Below are positions 24,868 through 33,132 of a stretch of 64,000 bases of DNA, in pieces (positions within the stretch are counted from its first letter, which is position 1; each line of letters begins with the position of its first letter). The notes beneath the pieces are model-generated. The model saw only the letters and a list, made by a program, of their open reading frames with translations. It was not told the origin of the DNA and did not search any database. The DNA comes from JALZKA01 sp963725035 (GTDB lineage: Bacteria > Actinomycetota > Thermoleophilia > Solirubrobacterales > 70-9): positions 1 to 64,000 of the forward strand of contig CAVRWX010000008.1 of assembly GCA_963725035.1 (NCBI GenBank), in the 5' to 3' direction. The position numbers and the translations under genes are program-made.

Positions 24868-26232
24868 ATGCCCGGCGCTTCAAAGACACGATCCGCCCAG
24901 GTCGCGATCGTGGGCGCGGGATTCGCGGGACTTTCGGCCGCCCTCGACCTGACGGCACGGGGCATCGACTGCGTCGTCCTCGAGGCGCGCGACCGAGTGG
25001 GCGGGCGAGTCCTCAACCACGACATCGGCGACGGCAAGGTCGTCGAGGTCGGCGGCCAGTGGGTCGGCCCGACGCAGCACGCCCTCCTGGGCATGGCTTC
25101 GCGCATGGGCGTCGCGACGTACCCCACGCATCTCGAGGGCGACAACGTGATCGAGTACCGGGGCTCTGTCAGCCGCTACACCGGCACTATCCCTCGGATC
25201 AACCCCGCGGTGCTCCTTCAGGTCGAGTGGGCGCGGCGCCGGATGAACGCCATGGCCTCCCAGGTGCCGCTCGACGCGCCATGGAGCGCTCAGCATGCAC
25301 GCAAGTGGGACTCCGTCACCTTCGGCCAGTGGATGAACCTGAATGCGCCCTCTAGGGGAGCGCGCATGCTCATCCGCCTGGCGATCAGAAGCGTCTTCGG
25401 CACCGAGCCCGAGGACGTCTCGCTTCTCCACGTCCTCTTCTACCTCCAGTCGGCCGGTGGGTTCGACGCGCTCGTCGACACGAGAGGCGGCGCGCAGGAC
25501 TCGCGTTTCGTCGGCGGCTCACAACTCGTCGCTATCCGCGTGGCCGAGGAGCTCGGCGACCGCGTCGTGCTGGACGCGCCTGTCCGCAGGATCGAGGACA
25601 TGGGAGCCGGAATCCGGATCGATGCCGAAGGGTTCGCGCTCGAGGCCGAGCGCGCGATCGTCGCCGTCTCCCCCACGCTCGCGGCGCGGATCGACTGGGA
25701 GCCTGCCCTTCCCGCACGGCGCGACCAGATGACGCAACGCATGCCGCAGGGGGCGATCGTCAAGTGCATGGCCATCTACGACGAGCCGTTCTGGCGCGCC
25801 GAGGGACTGTCGGGCTCCGGGCTCTCGGATGGCGGCTCCGTCAACGCGATCTTCGACAACACGCCGCCAGACGGCTCGCCGGGCGTCCTCCTCGGCTTCC
25901 TGGACGGGCGAGCCGCAAGGCGCTGGGGCCAGGCGTCGCCGGGCGAGCGCCAAGCCGAGGTCGTCCGCGTCTTCGGCCGGCTCTTCGGATCGCGGGCGCT
26001 GAGCCCAATCGACTACGTCGAGCGCAACTGGGCAGCCGAGCGCTGGTCGCGCGGCTGCTACTCAGGCGCGTTCGGGCCCAGCGGATGGACCGACTTCGGC
26101 CCTGCCCTTCGCCAGCCCGTCGGCCGGATCCACTGGGCGGGCACCGAGACGGCCACGGTCTGGAACGGCTACATCGACGGCGCGATCACCTCGGGCGAGA
26201 GGGCCGCGGCTGAGGTGGCCGGCGCTACGTAG
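24868..26232 (+). CDS. FAD-dependent amine oxidase (second paralogue)
   Basis: A 454-aa flavin monoamine oxidase. It has the N-terminal IVGAGFAGLSAALDL motif, VLEARDRVGGRV, the conserved VEVGGQWVGPTQ, and the C-terminal GRIHWAGTETATVWNGY, so it looks complete. The ATG at 24868 is the natural start; longer in-frame extensions run through the antisense strand of the carboxylase gene. Compared with the copy at 7991 it is longer and closer to plant/bacterial MAO-type enzymes. The substrate is unknown. The last 8 bp form the palindrome CTACGTAG, which supplies the stop codons of both this gene and the convergent one. Confidence 0.87.
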   Translation: MPGASKTRSAQVAIVGAGFAGLSAALDLTARGIDCVVLEARDRVGGRVLNHDIGDGKVVEVGGQWVGPTQHALLGMASRMGVATYPTHLEGDNVIEYRGSVSRYTGTIPRINPAVLLQVEWARRRMNAMASQVPLDAPWSAQHARKWDSVTFGQWMNLNAPSRGARMLIRLAIRSVFGTEPEDVSLLHVLFYLQSAGGFDALVDTRGGAQDSRFVGGSQLVAIRVAEELGDRVVLDAPVRRIEDMGAGIRIDAEGFALEAERAIVAVSPTLAARIDWEPALPARRDQMTQRMPQGAIVKCMAIYDEPFWRAEGLSGSGLSDGGSVNAIFDNTPPDGSPGVLLGFLDGRAARRWGQASPGERQAEVVRVFGRLFGSRALSPIDYVERNWAAERWSRGCYSGAFGPSGWTDFGPALRQPVGRIHWAGTETATVWNGYIDGAITSGERAAAEVAGAT

Positions 26233-26971
26233 CGTTGCCGTGCGGCGGCGTCTCGTCCTCGGCGTCGGGGTCCACCAGGAGGACAGGCGCTTCTTCGGAC
26301 TCAGGCTCGAGAATCTCCTCCTCGGCCGACTCAGGTTCCACAACCTCTTCCTCCGCCGACTCGGGCTCTGCCACAGCAAGCTCGTCATCGATTTGCTCCG
26401 CGTCGACCGGCTCGCCGCCGCGGGCGGGTGAGCGGAGGTCCTCGACCGCTGAGAGAAGCTCCTCGGCCAGGCGCGTCGCGTCGGCTGCGATCTCATCGCG
26501 GCGGACGATCAGGCTCGAGATGGCCAGGTTGAGCTGCCGCCTGCGCGCGATCGCGTCGTCGACGATCTTCTGTGACTTCGTCTCTGCCTCGGCGATCATC
26601 TCGTCCATCCTCTGGCTGGCGTTCAGGCGCGCCTTGCGCGACTCGTCCTCGGCATCGGCTCGAAGGCGCTCTGCGTACTCGACGGCCTCGTCGCGCAGCT
26701 TGCGTGAGGCGTCCTCGGCCGCGTTCAGAATGCCGGCGGTCCGCTCGCCGAGCTTGGCGATCTCCTCGCGAACGCCGGGTGCCGCATTCGAGACGACGTC
26801 CGCCCCGCCCTCCATCCAGTCGGCCACCCGGTCGAGCAGGTCGTGGACGGCCTGGCGGTCGTAGCCGCGAAGTGCCTGCGGGAACGTCGCGCGGCGAACC
26901 TCCTCGCCGCTCAAGGGGTCGCCGCCGGACCGCGGCGGGGGCGTAGGTGTGGGGGTATCTGCGGCTTCCAC
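26225..26971 (-). CDS. DivIVA-like coiled-coil protein
   Basis: A 248-aa protein resembling the DivIVA family. It opens with VRRATFPQALRGYDRQAVHDLLDRVADWME, the pattern of the DivIVA N-terminal lipid-binding segment (here preceded by a proline-rich tail), followed by a long coiled coil (residues about 80-180) and a C-terminal acidic repeat region (EPESAEEE repeated). DivIVA proteins mark the cell pole and division site in actinobacteria. The GTG at 26971, 5 bp after the HBD stop, is chosen as start. The extended upstream frame would run antisense through the 3-hydroxybutyryl-CoA dehydrogenase gene and is rejected. Confidence 0.76.
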   Translation of the reverse strand: MEAADTPTPTPPPRSGGDPLSGEEVRRATFPQALRGYDRQAVHDLLDRVADWMEGGADVVSNAAPGVREEIAKLGERTAGILNAAEDASRKLRDEAVEYAERLRADAEDESRKARLNASQRMDEMIAEAETKSQKIVDDAIARRRQLNLAISSLIVRRDEIAADATRLAEELLSAVEDLRSPARGGEPVDAEQIDDELAVAEPESAEEEVVEPESAEEEILEPESEEAPVLLVDPDAEDETPPHGNAT

Positions 26972-26976
26972 GATCG

Positions 26977-27864
26977 TCAGCTTCCGGGGTCGACAGCGAC
27001 GGGTTTCTCGCCCGAGTAATCGTAATAGCCGCGGCCCGACTTCCGACCGTAGTGACCCGCGTCGACGAGCCTTTGCAGCGTCGGCGGGGCGGCAAAGCGC
27101 TCCTCGCCGTAGTAGTCGCGCATCACGCTCGCGATGGTCGCAAGCGTGTCGAGACCGACGAAGTCGGCGAGCGTGATCGGCCCCATGGGGTGGCTCGCTC
27201 CGCCCATCATCGCGGCATCGATGTCCTCGACGGAACCGACGCCCGACTCGTACGCGTTGATCGCGTCGAGCATGAACGGGACCAGAAGGCGATTGACGAT
27301 GAAGCCGCGGTTGTCGCCGGCCGCGACCGCTGTCTTGCCAAGGGCGTCGCCGAACGCGAAGCCCGCGTCGGCTGTCTCGTCCGCGGTGCCCTCGCCGCGA
27401 ACGACTTCCAAGAGAGGCATCACCTGCACCGGGTTGAAGAAGTGGAGGCCAAGGAAACGCTCGGGGCGGGACGTGGCCGCGGCCTGATCTGCGACCGCAA
27501 GCGACGAGGTGTTCGTTGCGAACAGCGCATCGTCTTTCACGATCCCGTCGAGCTCTTTCCAGAGTTCGAGCTTCGCTTCGAGGTTCTCCGTGATCGCCTC
27601 GATCACCAGGTCGCAATCCGCCAGATCGGAGCGGTCCTCTGTGGTCTTGATGCGCTTGCGCGCGGCGTCCGCATCGGCCTGCTCCAGCTTGCCCTTCTCG
27701 ACCGCCCGGGCGAGCTGCTTTTCGATCTTCCCCATGCCCTTCTCGAGCGCCTCCGAGGAAATGTCGGTCACCACGACGTCCCAGCCGCCCTTTTGAGCGC
27801 ACACCTGCGCGATCCCGTGACCCATGAGGCCGCAACCGACGACTCCGACCGACTTGATCTCCAT
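26977..27864 (-). CDS. 3-hydroxybutyryl-CoA dehydrogenase
   Basis: NAD(P)-dependent dehydrogenase that interconverts 3-hydroxybutyryl-CoA and acetoacetyl-CoA. The 295-aa protein shows the Rossmann loop GVVGCGLMGHGIA, the conserved FATNTSSLAVADQA and HFFNPVQVMPLLEVV with the catalytic His, and NRGFIVNRLLVPFM. It has the single-domain HBD architecture, without an enoyl-CoA hydratase domain. Genes for acyl-CoA metabolism surround it, including HMG-CoA lyase, thioesterase and SDR. It could work with acetoacetyl-CoA synthetase and crotonyl-CoA carboxylase/reductase in the same window. Stop and next gene start are 5 bp apart. Confidence 0.92.
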   Translation of the reverse strand: MEIKSVGVVGCGLMGHGIAQVCAQKGGWDVVVTDISSEALEKGMGKIEKQLARAVEKGKLEQADADAARKRIKTTEDRSDLADCDLVIEAITENLEAKLELWKELDGIVKDDALFATNTSSLAVADQAAATSRPERFLGLHFFNPVQVMPLLEVVRGEGTADETADAGFAFGDALGKTAVAAGDNRGFIVNRLLVPFMLDAINAYESGVGSVEDIDAAMMGGASHPMGPITLADFVGLDTLATIASVMRDYYGEERFAAPPTLQRLVDAGHYGRKSGRGYYDYSGEKPVAVDPGS

Positions 27865-27910
27865 ATCTGCGCTCTACTCCTTGAGGTGGCTTTCGGCGGG
27901 CCAGCTTAGG

Positions 27911-28291
27911 CTAGGCGGCTCCGGCCGCCTCCAGCATCTTCTTCATCTCGTCCGCGAGGGCGTGCATGCCGCTCATCGGGCGGACCATCACGATCAGCTC
28001 GCGGACCTGGTCGTTCTCGCCGAAGCGCAGGATGTCCACCCCCTGCAGGTCGCGATCGCCCGCGCGAGCCTCGAACACGAGCACGGCCGTATCGCCGGTT
28101 TCCACCTGCTCGACGTAGCGAAAGTCCTCGAAGACCTTGACGACCGCGCCAAGGATCATCCCGAGCGCCTCACGGCCCTCATACGGCTTGAAGACGACTG
28201 GGCTCTTGAAGGTGACGTCCTCGGTGAAGAGCTCCTCGACCTGCGAGAAGTCCTTGGCCTCTGCAGCCCGCCTGAACGCGTCGCTTCTCAT
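27911..28291 (-). CDS. SnoaL-like/NTF2-fold protein
   Basis: A 126-aa NTF2-fold protein recognised by FRRAAEAKDFSQVEELFTEDVTFKSPVVFKPY and the later GREALGMILGAVVKVFEDF. It starts with ATG at 28291 inside the OsmC stop (4-bp overlap, ATGA), so these two genes are translationally coupled. No catalytic residues can be assigned; the family includes isomerases and orphan ligand-binding proteins. Confidence 0.78.
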   Translation of the reverse strand: MRSDAFRRAAEAKDFSQVEELFTEDVTFKSPVVFKPYEGREALGMILGAVVKVFEDFRYVEQVETGDTAVLVFEARAGDRDLQGVDILRFGENDQVRELIVMVRPMSGMHALADEMKKMLEAAGAA

Positions 28292-28719
28292 TCTTCGAGC
28301 TGAGCGTCGAGGGTGATCTCTTCAACAGCGGCGAGAGCTTTCGACAGCGGGCAGTGCTTCTTCGCCCTCCCGGCGTACTTCTCGAACTCCTCCTGATCGA
28401 TCCCCGGAACCTTGCCCCTGACGGTGAGGTTGATCTCGGGTATGTGAAAGCCGCCCTCCTTCTGGCGCAGGTGGACCACCGCATCGGTATCGAGCGTCTC
28501 TGGAGGATGCTCAGCCATCCCGAGGATCAGCGCGAGCGCCATCGTGAAGCAGCCGGCATGGGCTGCCGCAAGAAGCTCCTCCGGATTCGACTCCGGAGCA
28601 TCCTCGTAGCGCGAACGGGCTGAGTACGGCCCCTCCCAGGCGCCGCTTCCGAGGCCGATCGTGCCCGTCCCCTCCATCACGTTGCCTTCCCACTTTGCTG
28701 TCGCTGTTCGCTTCGGCAT
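28288..28719 (-). CDS. OsmC-family peroxiredoxin
   Basis: A 143-aa OsmC-family hydroperoxide reductase. Both redox cysteines are present: one in AAHAGCFTMAL and one in KKHCPLSKALAAVE. The family reduces organic peroxides or inorganic hydroperoxide in the cytoplasm using a dithiol donor. It is coupled to the SnoaL gene downstream by a 4-bp overlap and precedes the HMG-CoA lyase in the same reverse cluster. The total length is typical for the OsmC group. Confidence 0.88.
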   Translation of the reverse strand: MPKRTATAKWEGNVMEGTGTIGLGSGAWEGPYSARSRYEDAPESNPEELLAAAHAGCFTMALALILGMAEHPPETLDTDAVVHLRQKEGGFHIPEINLTVRGKVPGIDQEEFEKYAGRAKKHCPLSKALAAVEEITLDAQLEE

Positions 28720-28728
28720 GTCCGTCTC

Positions 28729-29655
28729 CTAGTTAGTAGTCGTGTGCCAGTCAACCGGCCCGGCACGCAGCACATGCGCACCTAGCGGCCGGCCCAGTAC
28801 GTCCTGAACTTCCCCGGAAGCCTCAATCAGCTTCTCCAAGTCGATCCCCGTGTCAACGCCCATCTCCTCCAGCATCGAGACGAGGTCCTCCGACGAGATG
28901 TTCCCCGTCGATCCCGGCGGCACCGGGCAGCCGCCCAGCTCGCCGAAGGCCGATTCGAACGAGTCGATCCCTTGCTCGAGCGCCGCGAGCACGTTCGCGA
29001 GGCCCTGGCCGCGCGTGTTGTGGAAATGCGCCGTGAGCTCGGCGCCCTCGAGCCGCTCGCGAGCCTGGGCGAAGAACTCACCCACCTGGCGGGGATTCGC
29101 CATTCCCGTCGTGTCGCCGAACGCGATCTCCTCACACCCCGCCTCGCGCAGGCGCCCGGCGATCTCGAAGACCCGCTCAGGGGGAACGTGCCCCTCGTAC
29201 GGGCAGCCGAAGGAGGTCGAGATCACGCCCTCGGCACGAAGCCCCTCGGCCAGCGCGCGCTCGATCACGCGCTCGAGCCCGGAAAGGGACTCCTCGATTG
29301 AGCGGTTCACGTTCTTCTGGTTGTGGGTCTCCGACGCCGAGAGGAAGAGGTTCACCTCGTCGAACCGCTCGCGGCGGGCGAGCGCGTTGTCGAGGCCCTT
29401 CTCGTTCGGGATGAGGACGGAGTACGCGACCCCGTCGAGCTTTTCGTACGTATCGAGCACTTCGTTTGCGTCGGCGAGCTGCGGGATGATGTCCGCTCGC
29501 ACGAAGGAGGTGAGCTCGATCCGCTGGTACCCCGCGGCACCGAGCATCCCGATCAGGCGCACTTTGTCGGCCGTCGGAATCGTCTCCGGCTCGTTCTGAA
29601 AGCCGTCACGCGGGCCTACCTCGCGCAGGCGTGCGCTTGTTGGGAGCGCGGCCAT
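28729..29655 (-). CDS. hydroxymethylglutaryl-CoA lyase
   Basis: HMG-CoA lyase of the DRE-TIM metallolyase group, which cleaves HMG-CoA to acetyl-CoA and acetoacetate, usually in leucine degradation. The signature is complete: REVGPRDGFQNEP (metal/catalytic region), SFGCPYEGHVPP, FGDTTGMANPR, AHFHNTRGQG and AFGELGGCPVPPGSTGN with the conserved GGCP loop Cys. The 308-aa length is normal. The ATG at 29655 is chosen over a TTG twelve bases upstream because it lies just after the thioesterase stop. It belongs to a reverse operon with the thioesterase and SDR. A homologous lyase for another hydroxyacyl-CoA is possible. Confidence 0.9.
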   Translation of the reverse strand: MAALPTSARLREVGPRDGFQNEPETIPTADKVRLIGMLGAAGYQRIELTSFVRADIIPQLADANEVLDTYEKLDGVAYSVLIPNEKGLDNALARRERFDEVNLFLSASETHNQKNVNRSIEESLSGLERVIERALAEGLRAEGVISTSFGCPYEGHVPPERVFEIAGRLREAGCEEIAFGDTTGMANPRQVGEFFAQARERLEGAELTAHFHNTRGQGLANVLAALEQGIDSFESAFGELGGCPVPPGSTGNISSEDLVSMLEEMGVDTGIDLEKLIEASGEVQDVLGRPLGAHVLRAGPVDWHTTTN

Positions 29656-29659
29656 CCGA

Positions 29660-30022
29660 TCAGCCAAGCTGGCCGACCTGAATCACGCGCCGCTCGTGGG
29701 TGCCGACTCCGATGGTGCGCTCGCCCTCGGTCACCTCGACGTAGAAGCGAAGCTTGCGATCGTCCTCGACCTCCTGGAGGGTCGAACGCACGACGCACTC
29801 CGATCCCTCGAGCGCGGCGGCGACGTGCTTGACGCACACCTCGAAACCGACGGTCGCCGATCCCTCCGGCAGATGCTCGAACGCGAGCATCGCGGAGTTC
29901 CGCTCCATCATCGCGATCATCCCCGGGGTCGAGAGAACGCTGGAACCGATCGTGCCGCCGACGTCCGTGAGCAGCCGGTCCTCGACCGTGAACGTGTCCG
30001 AGCGCTCGGAGCCGATCTCCAT
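29660..30022 (-). CDS. FlK-like hotdog-fold thioesterase
   Basis: A 120-aa hotdog-fold protein of the fluoroacetyl-CoA thioesterase-like (FlK) group. Indicators are the opening FTVEDRLLTDVGGTIGSSVLSTPGMIAMMERNS and the later VGFEVCVKHVAAALEGSE, which supply the hotdog helix and substrate pocket. It should hydrolyse a short acyl-CoA. The start is the ATG at 30022, 11 bp after the SDR stop. It lies between SDR and HMG-CoA lyase, so a role in a short-chain acyl-CoA pathway is likely, but the substrate cannot be named. Confidence 0.8.
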   Translation of the reverse strand: MEIGSERSDTFTVEDRLLTDVGGTIGSSVLSTPGMIAMMERNSAMLAFEHLPEGSATVGFEVCVKHVAAALEGSECVVRSTLQEVEDDRKLRFYVEVTEGERTIGVGTHERRVIQVGQLG

Positions 30023-30032
30023 CAGAGGCCCA

Positions 30033-30767
30033 CTAACACATGCCCATGCCGCCGGAGACGCCAAGGGTCTCGCCGGTCATGTATGAGGAGTCGTCGGAAG
30101 AGAGGAAGGCGACCACCGCGGCAACCTCGTCGGGGGTGCCCATGCGGCGAAGCTGCGTGCCCGCCTTCATGTTCTCGATGATCTTCTCGCCGATCTCGCC
30201 GAACTCGAGGGCCTGCATCAGAAGCGGAGTCTCGATCGGACCGGGGCAGATCGCGTTCACGGTGATCCCGAAGCGGGCGCCCTCGCGCGCCATCGACTTC
30301 GTGAATCCCAGGACGCCGCCCTTCGCCGACGAGTAGGCCACTGAGCCCTTGGATCCGATCCGTCCCGCTTCGGATGAGATGTTCACGATGCGGCCGTAGC
30401 CCGCATCCTGCATGCCGGGCAGGACAGCGTGGGTGCAGGCCATGACACCGATCAGGTTGATGGCGATCACGCGCTCCCAGACGCCGGGGTCGGTGTCCGC
30501 GAAGAAGCCGAACTCGTCGGTCCCGGCGTTGTTCACGAGGATCGAGAACGGCCCGTGCGCTTCAGCAAGCGCGACTGCCGACGCGGGGTCGGTCACATCC
30601 AGGTGAGTGGCATCCGCGGAGATCTCGGCAGCGACCGATTCGGCGCCATCTGCATTGATGTCGCCGATCACGACCTTGGCGCCCTCGGCAGCCAATCGGC
30701 GCGCGGTCGCGGCGCCGATGCCGCTGGCACCCCCGGTCACGAGCGCCTTTCGTCCCTCGAGCCTCAT
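30033..30767 (-). CDS. short-chain dehydrogenase/reductase (FabG-like)
   Basis: A 244-aa classical SDR. It shows the cofactor loop TGGASGIGAAT, NNAG (LVNNAGTDEF), the catalytic Ser in NISSEAGRIG and YSSAKGG. The acidic D after the second strand (VVIGDINAD) suggests NAD preference. Its position with thioesterase, HMG-CoA lyase and 3-hydroxybutyryl-CoA dehydrogenase fits oxidation of a hydroxyacyl-CoA, but this is inferred. It is the first gene of the reverse cluster and is divergent from fno. Confidence 0.88.
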   Translation of the reverse strand: MRLEGRKALVTGGASGIGAATARRLAAEGAKVVIGDINADGAESVAAEISADATHLDVTDPASAVALAEAHGPFSILVNNAGTDEFGFFADTDPGVWERVIAINLIGVMACTHAVLPGMQDAGYGRIVNISSEAGRIGSKGSVAYSSAKGGVLGFTKSMAREGARFGITVNAICPGPIETPLLMQALEFGEIGEKIIENMKAGTQLRRMGTPDEVAAVVAFLSSDDSSYMTGETLGVSGGMGMC

Positions 30768-30857
30768 TCGCAGCGGAGCGTATTCAAAGTTCTCCTGGGA
30801 GTTCGACCGGAGCCAGGTTCACAGAACCAGGCACCGGACAAATACACTGCGGCGCCG

Positions 30858-31544
30858 ATGCCAGACGCGATCCCGATCATCGGCGGCACCGGCGCGCTCG
30901 GCTATGGGCTCGCGCTGCGCTGGGCGCTGGCCGGACGCGCGGTCGTCCTCGGGTCGCGCGATGAGAAGCGCGCCGCCGAGGCCGCGAAGAAGCTCTCCGA
31001 CGCTGTGCCGGACGCCGAGATCGAGGGCATGTCGAACGCCGAGGCCGCCAAGCAAGGCCCGGTCGTGATCCTCACCGTGCCCTTCCGCGCCCAGTCCGAG
31101 AACCTCACGAACCTGAAGGACTCGCTCGAGTCCGGTCAGCTGCTGGTCGACTGCACCGTCCCACTCGCTGCCGCCGTCTCGGGCAAGGCGACTCGAACGC
31201 TCGGCGTCTGGCAGGGGTCCGCCGCGCAGCAGGCGCAGGAGATGGTCCCCGACGGCGTGACGGTGGTCGCGGCCTTCCACACCGTCGGCGCGCCCGAGCT
31301 GGCCGACCGGGGGTCGATCCTGGACGAGGACGTCCTGATCTGCGGCGAGAGGAAGGCCGACAAGGCGAAGGTGGCCGCGCTGGTCGAGACCATCCCCGGG
31401 CTGCGCGCCGTGAACGCCGGGCCACTCGAGATGGCGCGGATCGTCGAAGAGCTCACGCCTCTTCTGATCTCCATCAACGTCCGCTACAAGGTCCACGCGG
31501 GCATCCGGGTCACCGGCCTGCCCGACGCAGACCACTGGGAGTGA
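30858..31544 (+). CDS. npdG: NADPH-dependent F420 reductase (Fno/NpdG)
   Basis: F420:NADP oxidoreductase that transfers hydride between NADPH and coenzyme F420. The 228-aa protein opens with IIGGTGALGYGLALRWALAG and GSRDEKRA, the NADP-binding part, and has VVILTVPFRAQ and the conserved VAAFHTVGAPEL. The start ATG at 30858 is chosen for family fit; the frame is open well upstream. Its stop overlaps the cofD start by 4 bp. It heads the fno-cofD-cofC-cofE operon, so reduction of the cofactor is co-expressed with its synthesis. A GGTTCACAGAACC inverted repeat lies in the divergent promoter region (30816-30828). Confidence 0.9.
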   Translation: MPDAIPIIGGTGALGYGLALRWALAGRAVVLGSRDEKRAAEAAKKLSDAVPDAEIEGMSNAEAAKQGPVVILTVPFRAQSENLTNLKDSLESGQLLVDCTVPLAAAVSGKATRTLGVWQGSAAQQAQEMVPDGVTVVAAFHTVGAPELADRGSILDEDVLICGERKADKAKVAALVETIPGLRAVNAGPLEMARIVEELTPLLISINVRYKVHAGIRVTGLPDADHWE

Positions 31545-32473
31545 CCCCTCCGGGGAGCGTCGCCATCCTCGCCGGTGGCACCGGCGGCGCGAAGCTGGCG
31601 GCCGGGATGCACACGCTTCTGGATACCGGCGTCGCGGTCATCGCGAACACCGCCGACGACTGCGAGGTTCACGGCCTCCACGTCTCACCCGACCCCGACC
31701 TCTGCACCTACTGGCTCGCCGGCCTCATCGACGAGGAGCGGGGCTGGGGCATCGAGGGCGACGGGTTCGTCGTCCACGAGCAGCTGACCGCGCTCGGTGC
31801 TCCGGACTGGTTCGGCCTCTCGGACCGCGACCTTGCGACCTGCCTCTATCGCACACATTTCATGGCCGAGGGCGGCACGCTCACCGCCGCCCAATCGCAG
31901 ATCGCGAGTGGACTTGGCGTCCTCGGCCGCGTCCTGCCGATGTGCAACGAGCGGGTGCGGACGGCGGTGCAAACCCCTGCCGGACGGCGCGGCCTTCAGG
32001 AGTTCCTCATCCTCGACGAGGGAAAGGCCCCGATCGAAGGCGTCGAGGTCGATGGCCTGGCCGAGGCACGTCCCACGCCCGAGGTGCTCGCCGCCCTCGC
32101 CGAGTCAGACCTGATCGTGATCGGCCCGTCGAACCCGGTCATCTCGATCGGGCCGATCCTGGCCGTCCCGGGCATGCGCGAAGCGATCGCGGCGTCACCC
32201 GCTCCGGTTGTCGCCGTCAGCCCCTTCGTCGCCGGCCGGGCGATCAAGGGCCCGACCGAGGCGTTCATGGAGGCGGTCGGGCGCCCGGTCAGCGCAGCCG
32301 GCGTCGCCTCCCTCTACACAGGGCTCCTGGACGGAATCGTCGTCGACGAGGGCGATCCCGACCCACCGCCCGAAGGGATCGAAGCGCTCGTGTGCCCCAC
32401 CCTCATGGACGGCGAGAAGGGCCGCGTCGCGCTCGCTGAGCGCATCCTCGACTGGGCCGAAGGGCTGGCTTGA
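31541..32473 (+). CDS. cofD: 2-phospho-L-lactate transferase CofD (FbiA)
   Basis: Transfers the phospholactate (or phosphoenolpyruvate) moiety from the guanylylated precursor to the deazaflavin FO, making (dehydro-)F420-0. The 310-aa protein shows ILAGGTGGAKLAAGM, NTADDCEVHGLHVSPD, the ERGWGIEGDG stretch and the IGPSNPVISIGPIL loop. The GTG at 31541 overlaps the fno stop and the end overlaps cofC by 4 bp. The length and motifs are typical for CofD/FbiA. Confidence 0.95.
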   Translation: MTPPGSVAILAGGTGGAKLAAGMHTLLDTGVAVIANTADDCEVHGLHVSPDPDLCTYWLAGLIDEERGWGIEGDGFVVHEQLTALGAPDWFGLSDRDLATCLYRTHFMAEGGTLTAAQSQIASGLGVLGRVLPMCNERVRTAVQTPAGRRGLQEFLILDEGKAPIEGVEVDGLAEARPTPEVLAALAESDLIVIGPSNPVISIGPILAVPGMREAIAASPAPVVAVSPFVAGRAIKGPTEAFMEAVGRPVSAAGVASLYTGLLDGIVVDEGDPDPPPEGIEALVCPTLMDGEKGRVALAERILDWAEGLA

Positions 32474-33132
32474 GGGCCACCGTCATCCTCCCCATCAAGC
32501 GCTTCGCGAACGCGAAGACGCGAGTCGTCGAGGCGATCGGGCCTCCCGGGCGCGCCGCCATCCTGCGGGCGATGCTGGCCGACGTCCTCGTTGCGCTCGA
32601 CCGCGCGCGCGAGGTCGAGCGCGTGATCCTGGTCACCGGCGAGGGCAGGGCCGAGAAGGTTGCAATGGAGCGCGCGAAGCGCATCCCCACGCCCCTCGAG
32701 GTCCTTCGCGACCCCACCGACCACGGCCACTCAGAGGCGGCAACGCTCGGAATCGTACGGGCGAAGGCCCTCGGCGCGACCTGCACGGCGCTTCTCCCGG
32801 GCGACTGTCCCCTCCTCGATCCCACCGAGCTAGACAGCGCCCTATCGGCCTTCGCCGAGGGCACCGTGGGCGTCGCGACCGACCGCCACGGGACGGGCAC
32901 GAACGGTCTCTTTCTGTGCCCCGCCGATGCGATCGGCCCCGCCTTCGGCCCCGGAAGCCGCGAGCGCCACCTCGACCGCGCCCGCCGTGCCGGGTACACC
33001 GCGGAGCTCCTCGACATCCCGTCGCTCGCGCTCGACCTGGACACGCCGGAGGACCTGGAAGCGCTGTCGTCCATCCTCGCCAACGACCCGAAGCGTGCGC
33101 CGCTCACGGCCGCGGCCATCTCTGAGCTTTGA
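32470..33132 (+). CDS. cofC: 2-phospholactate (or PEP) guanylyltransferase CofC (FbiD)
   Basis: Activates phospholactate or phosphoenolpyruvate with GTP to form the substrate of CofD. The 220-aa nucleotidyltransferase fold begins VILPIKRFANAKTR and has RDPTDHGHSEAATLGI, the metal-binding LLPGDCPLLDP and TNGLFLCP. In actinobacteria FbiD uses PEP; residues cannot settle the question here, so the substrate is an inference. It overlaps cofD and cofE by 4 bp on both sides, so translation is coupled. Confidence 0.93.
   Translation: MRATVILPIKRFANAKTRVVEAIGPPGRAAILRAMLADVLVALDRAREVERVILVTGEGRAEKVAMERAKRIPTPLEVLRDPTDHGHSEAATLGIVRAKALGATCTALLPGDCPLLDPTELDSALSAFAEGTVGVATDRHGTGTNGLFLCPADAIGPAFGPGSRERHLDRARRAGYTAELLDIPSLALDLDTPEDLEALSSILANDPKRAPLTAAAISEL

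Noticed and set aside
23304..26232. A single 742-codon forward frame from 24004 to 26232
   Set aside because: The first 288 codons are antisense to the carboxyltransferase gene and have no domain; the amine oxidase begins naturally at ATG 24868.
26225..27835. A 536-codon reverse frame joining the DivIVA-like gene to upstream sequence
   Set aside because: The upstream part is out of frame with the complete 3-hydroxybutyryl-CoA dehydrogenase gene on the same strand; GTG 26971 is a better start.
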